Assembly: GCA_900110595.1 (NCBI GenBank)
Contig: FOEZ01000002.1
Coordinates: 186,001 to 250,000 of the forward strand
Direction: 5' to 3'
From: Arthrobacter sp. OV608
Lineage (GTDB): Bacteria > Actinomycetota > Actinomycetes > Actinomycetales > Micrococcaceae
Length of the DNA: 64,000 nucleotides
Each line of letters begins with the position of its first letter. Positions within the stretch are counted from its first letter, which is position 1. The notes below the pieces were generated by a model, which was not told the origin of the DNA, did not search any database, and saw only the letters and a list, made by a program, of their open reading frames with translations. Shown here in pieces: positions 61,076 to 64,000 of the stretch. The translations under genes and the position numbers were made by a program.

Positions 61076-62292
61076 TTGCCGGCCTCCTCGGTAGATGCTG
61101 CGTCGCGGGCCAGTTCGTCGGCGAGCAGGGCGGACTGTTCCTTCAACTGCGGCGTTTGCTTGGCGAAGACGTGGCGGAAGAGCTCCTGCGGGTCCACGGG
61201 CACGTCCTCGCTGAGGCCTTCGCGCAGCTGGGTGGCCACCGCTTCAGCGTGCGCAGCAATCCGCGCCTCCACGGAGTCATCCAGCAGGCCGCGGTCCGTC
61301 AGGTAGGCGCGCATCCGGTTCACCGGGTCCTTCGCCCGCCACTCGGCAACCTCAGCGCTCTCCCGGTAGCGGGTGTCGTCGTCGGCATTCGTGTGGGCCT
61401 GCATGCGGTACGTGTTGGCCTCCACCAGCAGCGGCCCGGAACCCTCCCGAGCGAGCGCAACGGCCCGGTCCAGGACCGCAAGGAGCGCCACGACATCGTT
61501 GCCGTCCACGCGTTCGCCGGCCATGCCGTAGCCCACGGCCTTGTGCGCGAGCGACGGCGCCACGGACTGGTGTGCCAGCGGCACCGAGATGGCGTACTTG
61601 TTGTTCTGGACGAAGAAGATGACGGGCAGGTGGAAGACGGCGGCGAAGTTCAGGGCCTCGTGGAAGTCGCCTTCGCTGGTGGCGCCGTCGCCGCACATGG
61701 CCAGCACCACAGTGTCCTCGCCGCGGAGCTTGGCGGCGTGGGCCACGCCCACAGCGTGCAGCAGCTGGGTGGTCAACGGCGTGCACTGGATGCCCACCTT
61801 GTGCTTGAGGGGATCGAACCCGCCGTGCCAGTCGCCGCGGAAGATGGTCATCACCTGCACGGGGTCCACGCCGCGGGTCATCACGGCCACGGCGTCGCGG
61901 TAGGTGGGGAACATCCAGTCGCCGTCGGACAGGCACAGGGCGGCCGCCACCTGGCAGGCTTCCTGGCCGTGGCTGGACGGGTACACGGCCATGCGGCCCT
62001 GCCGGACCAGTGCCGAGTTCTGGTCATTGACGCGGCGGCCGACGACGAGCTGCTCGTAAGCGGCCAGCAGTTCCTCATCGCCGGGCAAGGGGTACTCGTG
62101 GCCGGGTTCGGTGCCCTGCTCACCTTCGGGCTTGAGCCGGCCGTCCGGGTCCACCATCTCGATCTGGTGCCGGGCCGGGAGCATGTAGTCCTCGGCCGTG
62201 ATGCCGAACTTTTTGGCGGCCTCGGTGAGGGCGTCCTCTGCCGGCACCGGGCTGGCATGCTCGCGTGCGGTGTGGTCTGCGGAGATCGTCAT
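61072..62292 (-). CDS. 2-oxo acid dehydrogenase E1 alpha subunit (branched-chain type)
   Basis: A 406-residue subunit. The thiamine-diphosphate motif GDGATSEGDFHEALNFAAVF and FFVQNNKYAISVP are complete. Phosphorylation-loop-like YRMQAHTNADDDTRYR lies near 305-320. The N-terminal 60 residues before LPGDEELLAAYEQLVVGRR are typical of actinobacterial branched-chain/pyruvate E1alpha. First gene of the three-gene operon, divergent from the ArsR-type gene. Confidence 0.94.
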   Translation of the reverse strand: MTISADHTAREHASPVPAEDALTEAAKKFGITAEDYMLPARHQIEMVDPDGRLKPEGEQGTEPGHEYPLPGDEELLAAYEQLVVGRRVNDQNSALVRQGRMAVYPSSHGQEACQVAAALCLSDGDWMFPTYRDAVAVMTRGVDPVQVMTIFRGDWHGGFDPLKHKVGIQCTPLTTQLLHAVGVAHAAKLRGEDTVVLAMCGDGATSEGDFHEALNFAAVFHLPVIFFVQNNKYAISVPLAHQSVAPSLAHKAVGYGMAGERVDGNDVVALLAVLDRAVALAREGSGPLLVEANTYRMQAHTNADDDTRYRESAEVAEWRAKDPVNRMRAYLTDRGLLDDSVEARIAAHAEAVATQLREGLSEDVPVDPQELFRHVFAKQTPQLKEQSALLADELARDAASTEEAGK

Positions 62293-62408
62293 TGTTCCGT
62301 CCTTCTGTTGCCACTATTCCTTCCCAGTATCTGCCCGCAGCAGGTTTCGTATCCAGCGTCTGGAGGAATCGTGGAGAAGCTGATTGATTCTGCCGCCGCG
62401 GGGAGACG

Positions 62409-62454
62409 AATTGTCATTGTGAGCCAGCTTACTGACGCTGGCTCTGGACAAATT
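62409..62454. promoter_or_regulatory. Dyad between the dehydrogenase operon and the ArsR-type gene
   Basis: Inner arms GAGCCAGC (62421-62428) and GCTGGCTC (62437-62444) are perfect; outer AATTGTC and GACAAATT are nearly so. It sits between two divergent genes, 117 bp from the E1alpha start and 105 bp from the ArsR-type start. Candidate operator for the adjacent regulator. Confidence 0.45.
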
Positions 62455-62558
62455 GGACATGCGAGGGGGCACACATGGATGTACAGGGGGTGGTTCTTTG
62501 GGTCTGCGGACCGGAGGGCGGAGGATAATGGCATACACGGCCCGAAGGAGCGACGCGT

Positions 62559-63173
62559 ATGAGCAGCTATGACATGGGGGCGGAGAGCCACCAGGCCCTT
62601 GCGGTGGAACCTGTTCCGGACGGGCACGCCGGCGCGTCGATGGATGCTGCGGCGGAGCTGTTCAAGGCCGTGGCACACCCGGCCCGCGCGCAGATCCTGG
62701 AGCTGCTCACCCAGGGTGAGTGCACCATCCCGGAACTGTGCGACGGCACGGGGCTGAAGCCTTCGCACTTGTCCCGGCATCTGACCCAGATGCGCGGGCA
62801 GCACCTGATCAAGTGCCTCCGGTCCAGTGGCCGGCTGGTCTATCGGCTGGCGTACCCGGAAGCAGCCGAGCTGCTGGTTGCTGCCCGGTCAGTGCTGCAG
62901 GCCCGGACAGGGGAAGCGGTCAGTTCCCTGGGCCCCACGCCGGAAGTGCAACCGTTCACGTCCCTGTGGGGCGAGCGGTTTTCGGCGCCGGAAGCCGCAC
63001 TGGTTTCGCGTTCGGTGATTGCGGATGCGTGCCAGGCGATGGCGGCGCGGACCGGTTGCAGCCCGGAGGCGGCAGCGGGCCGGCTTATCACGGTGGCCCG
63101 CACCTGCAGAATCACGCTTCTGGAAGCCGCGCTGGAAGAACTGCGCACAGGCGAGGACAGCAGCGACGCCTGA
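62559..63173 (+). CDS. ArsR-type regulator with C-terminal ANTAR-like domain
   Basis: A 204-residue regulator, ATG 62559 with AAGGAG 8 nt upstream. Residues 28-105 form an ArsR winged helix (LFKAVAHPARAQILELLTQG, TGLKPSHLSRHLTQMRGQHL). No metal-binding Cys pair is obvious. Residues about 140-198 follow the ANTAR RNA-binding pattern (IADACQAMAARTGCSPEAAA, LITVARTCRITLLEAA). It is divergent from the dehydrogenase operon, which it may control. Confidence 0.75.
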   Translation: MSSYDMGAESHQALAVEPVPDGHAGASMDAAAELFKAVAHPARAQILELLTQGECTIPELCDGTGLKPSHLSRHLTQMRGQHLIKCLRSSGRLVYRLAYPEAAELLVAARSVLQARTGEAVSSLGPTPEVQPFTSLWGERFSAPEAALVSRSVIADACQAMAARTGCSPEAAAGRLITVARTCRITLLEAALEELRTGEDSSDA

Positions 63174-63584
63174 GACTTGCAGGTCCCCGGACAGGCCTGA
63201 CCGTCCGCCCCGGGCCCGCCGTGGCCAATGCTTCTTTCGGACCGTGCACCGGCCTTGACAAAAAATTGCGTTGACCTCTGGCCTGCCTTAGGACGAGACT
63301 TTTTAAGTGAGTTGACGAAAACGTCAATTCGTCCAATTTATTGAGTTTCTTCTCCTGTTGATCACAGGGAGAACGCTTCGCACCAAGTGGCAGGGGTGGC
63401 CCTTATTGGGGGTTCTTGGAGCGGGGATGGACGCGGAGGGGACAACGAGGTTTCCTCCGCCTTTCCATCACCTTTCGCGGTGACCGCAGCTGCGGAAGAT
63501 GGGGCGGTGGAAACAAGCGCCTCGGCTTGCGGGGCCGGGGCGGCATTTCATACACGGGAATCACAATGGGTGGGAGTAACCGTC
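63174..63584. other. Intergenic region, 411 bp
   Basis: Part of the sequence (63280-63360) is AT-richer and may hold a promoter. A longer frame joining the next gene is open through much of it but looks noncoding. No other feature is recognised. Confidence 0.4.
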
Positions 63585-63827
63585 ATGGGGATCGAAAAGC
63601 TGTGGGACCGGCTGGACACGGAAACGCGGCAGTGGCTTGTTGATAATCCCGGGTGTGTGATCCTCCCCCGGGCCGTGGTGGCAGCGATCAGCAAGGCCAC
63701 GGGAGTGGAGTTGGACCAGGACCGGCACGGAGAAACGGTCCTCTCCCCCAGCGACTGCGACTTCATCCGCAGGGAAGCGGAACGGCACGATGCCCTCCAC
63801 AGCGAGGCCGCGTCCCCGCGTTCCTGA
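63585..63827 (+). CDS. Small hypothetical protein (80 residues)
   Basis: An 80-residue protein starting at ATG 63585 (MGIEKLWDRLDTETRQWLVD), with GGGAG 8 nt upstream. The frame is open to 63387, but that extension is Gly/Ala-rich. Helical and soluble, no family is recognised. The remaining 173 bp of the window hold nothing I can support. Confidence 0.6.
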   Translation: MGIEKLWDRLDTETRQWLVDNPGCVILPRAVVAAISKATGVELDQDRHGETVLSPSDCDFIRREAERHDALHSEAASPRS

Positions 63828-64000
63828 CTAGCTGATCGGTAAGCCGGCACCTGGTTCTTGGCTGGCTGCCTTGGCGTAGTACGGCCTTCTCGGCGCGCCT
63901 GCCCTCACTCTGCAAAGTCACTCTGCATGCTATGCGTCCATCCGCGTGGACTTCCGTATTCAGCTTCGGCTGGAACCGCAGACGCCTGAACGCTTTGATC

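Overview
The window reads as chromosome of a high-GC actinobacterium of the Arthrobacter / Pseudarthrobacter type (Micrococcaceae). Supporting signs are GC-rich coding sequence with many GTG/TTG starts, several CUT1-type sugar ABC operons, a branched-chain keto-acid dehydrogenase operon, SARP/BTAD and ROK regulators, a class-E-type (LAxTG) sortase signal, and non-classical SipW-type secretion. No rRNA, tRNA, CRISPR array, transposase or phage gene was seen.

Layout. (1) 1-5.1 kb: a fructan-type uptake and hydrolysis operon (partial binding protein, two permeases, a DUF2961/GH172 enzyme, a GH32 fructosidase). (2) 5.2-10.2 kb: single genes (AraC-GyrI regulator, secreted GDPD phosphodiesterase, DUF6454-like secreted protein, metallo-beta-lactamase hydrolase). 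(3) 10.5-18.5 kb: a self-contained operon with a complete ABC importer, a GH63-type glucosyl/mannosylglycerate hydrolase, a glycerate kinase and a ROK regulator, which reads as catabolism of a glycerate-linked compatible solute. (4) 18.6-27.2 kb: a cluster of hydrolases without recognisable signal peptides (matrixin with PG-binding and seven-bladed propeller domains, a trypsin-like protease fused to a DRGH nuclease, a subtilase next to a tiny I9-like protein, an alpha/beta hydrolase), followed by a SARP-type regulator. (5) 27.3-43.7 kb: signalling and surface genes: two paralogous OmpR-type regulators, three EAL proteins (one GGDEF-EAL, one with a damaged EAL site), an HPt-like protein without its histidine, and a TasA/SipW-like operon with an LAVTG-anchored protein. 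(6) 44.4-52.5 kb: one secreted 2699-residue protein of invasin-like Ig repeats, PKD domains and an embedded cutinase-like domain. (7) 52.9-57.8 kb: a NarL-type two-component operon with a second, ATPase-less kinase-like protein, followed by five small genes including a 32-residue Cys-rich peptide. Two almost identical GTCCCC-N6-GGGGAC elements stand before the two parts. (8) 57.8-62.3 kb: repeat-rich DNA and the E1alpha-E1beta-E2 dehydrogenase operon (minus strand), whose E2 linkers appear to be built from a dispersed palindromic repeat. A truncated copy of the E2 3' end lies just beyond it. (9) 62.5-63.8 kb: an ArsR-ANTAR-like regulator and a small hypothetical gene.

The strongest candidates for something undescribed are the operator-linked two-component / small-protein locus (52.8-57.8 kb), the leaderless hydrolase cluster (18.6-27.2 kb) and the giant cutinase-adhesin beside the c-di-GMP / TasA-like genes. 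Three copies of a 31-bp palindrome (at 6.3, 21.2 and 44.3 kb) and the GGTTTCGACAGGCTCAACC repeat family are the main non-coding structures. Functions come from motif recognition by eye, and no database search was run.
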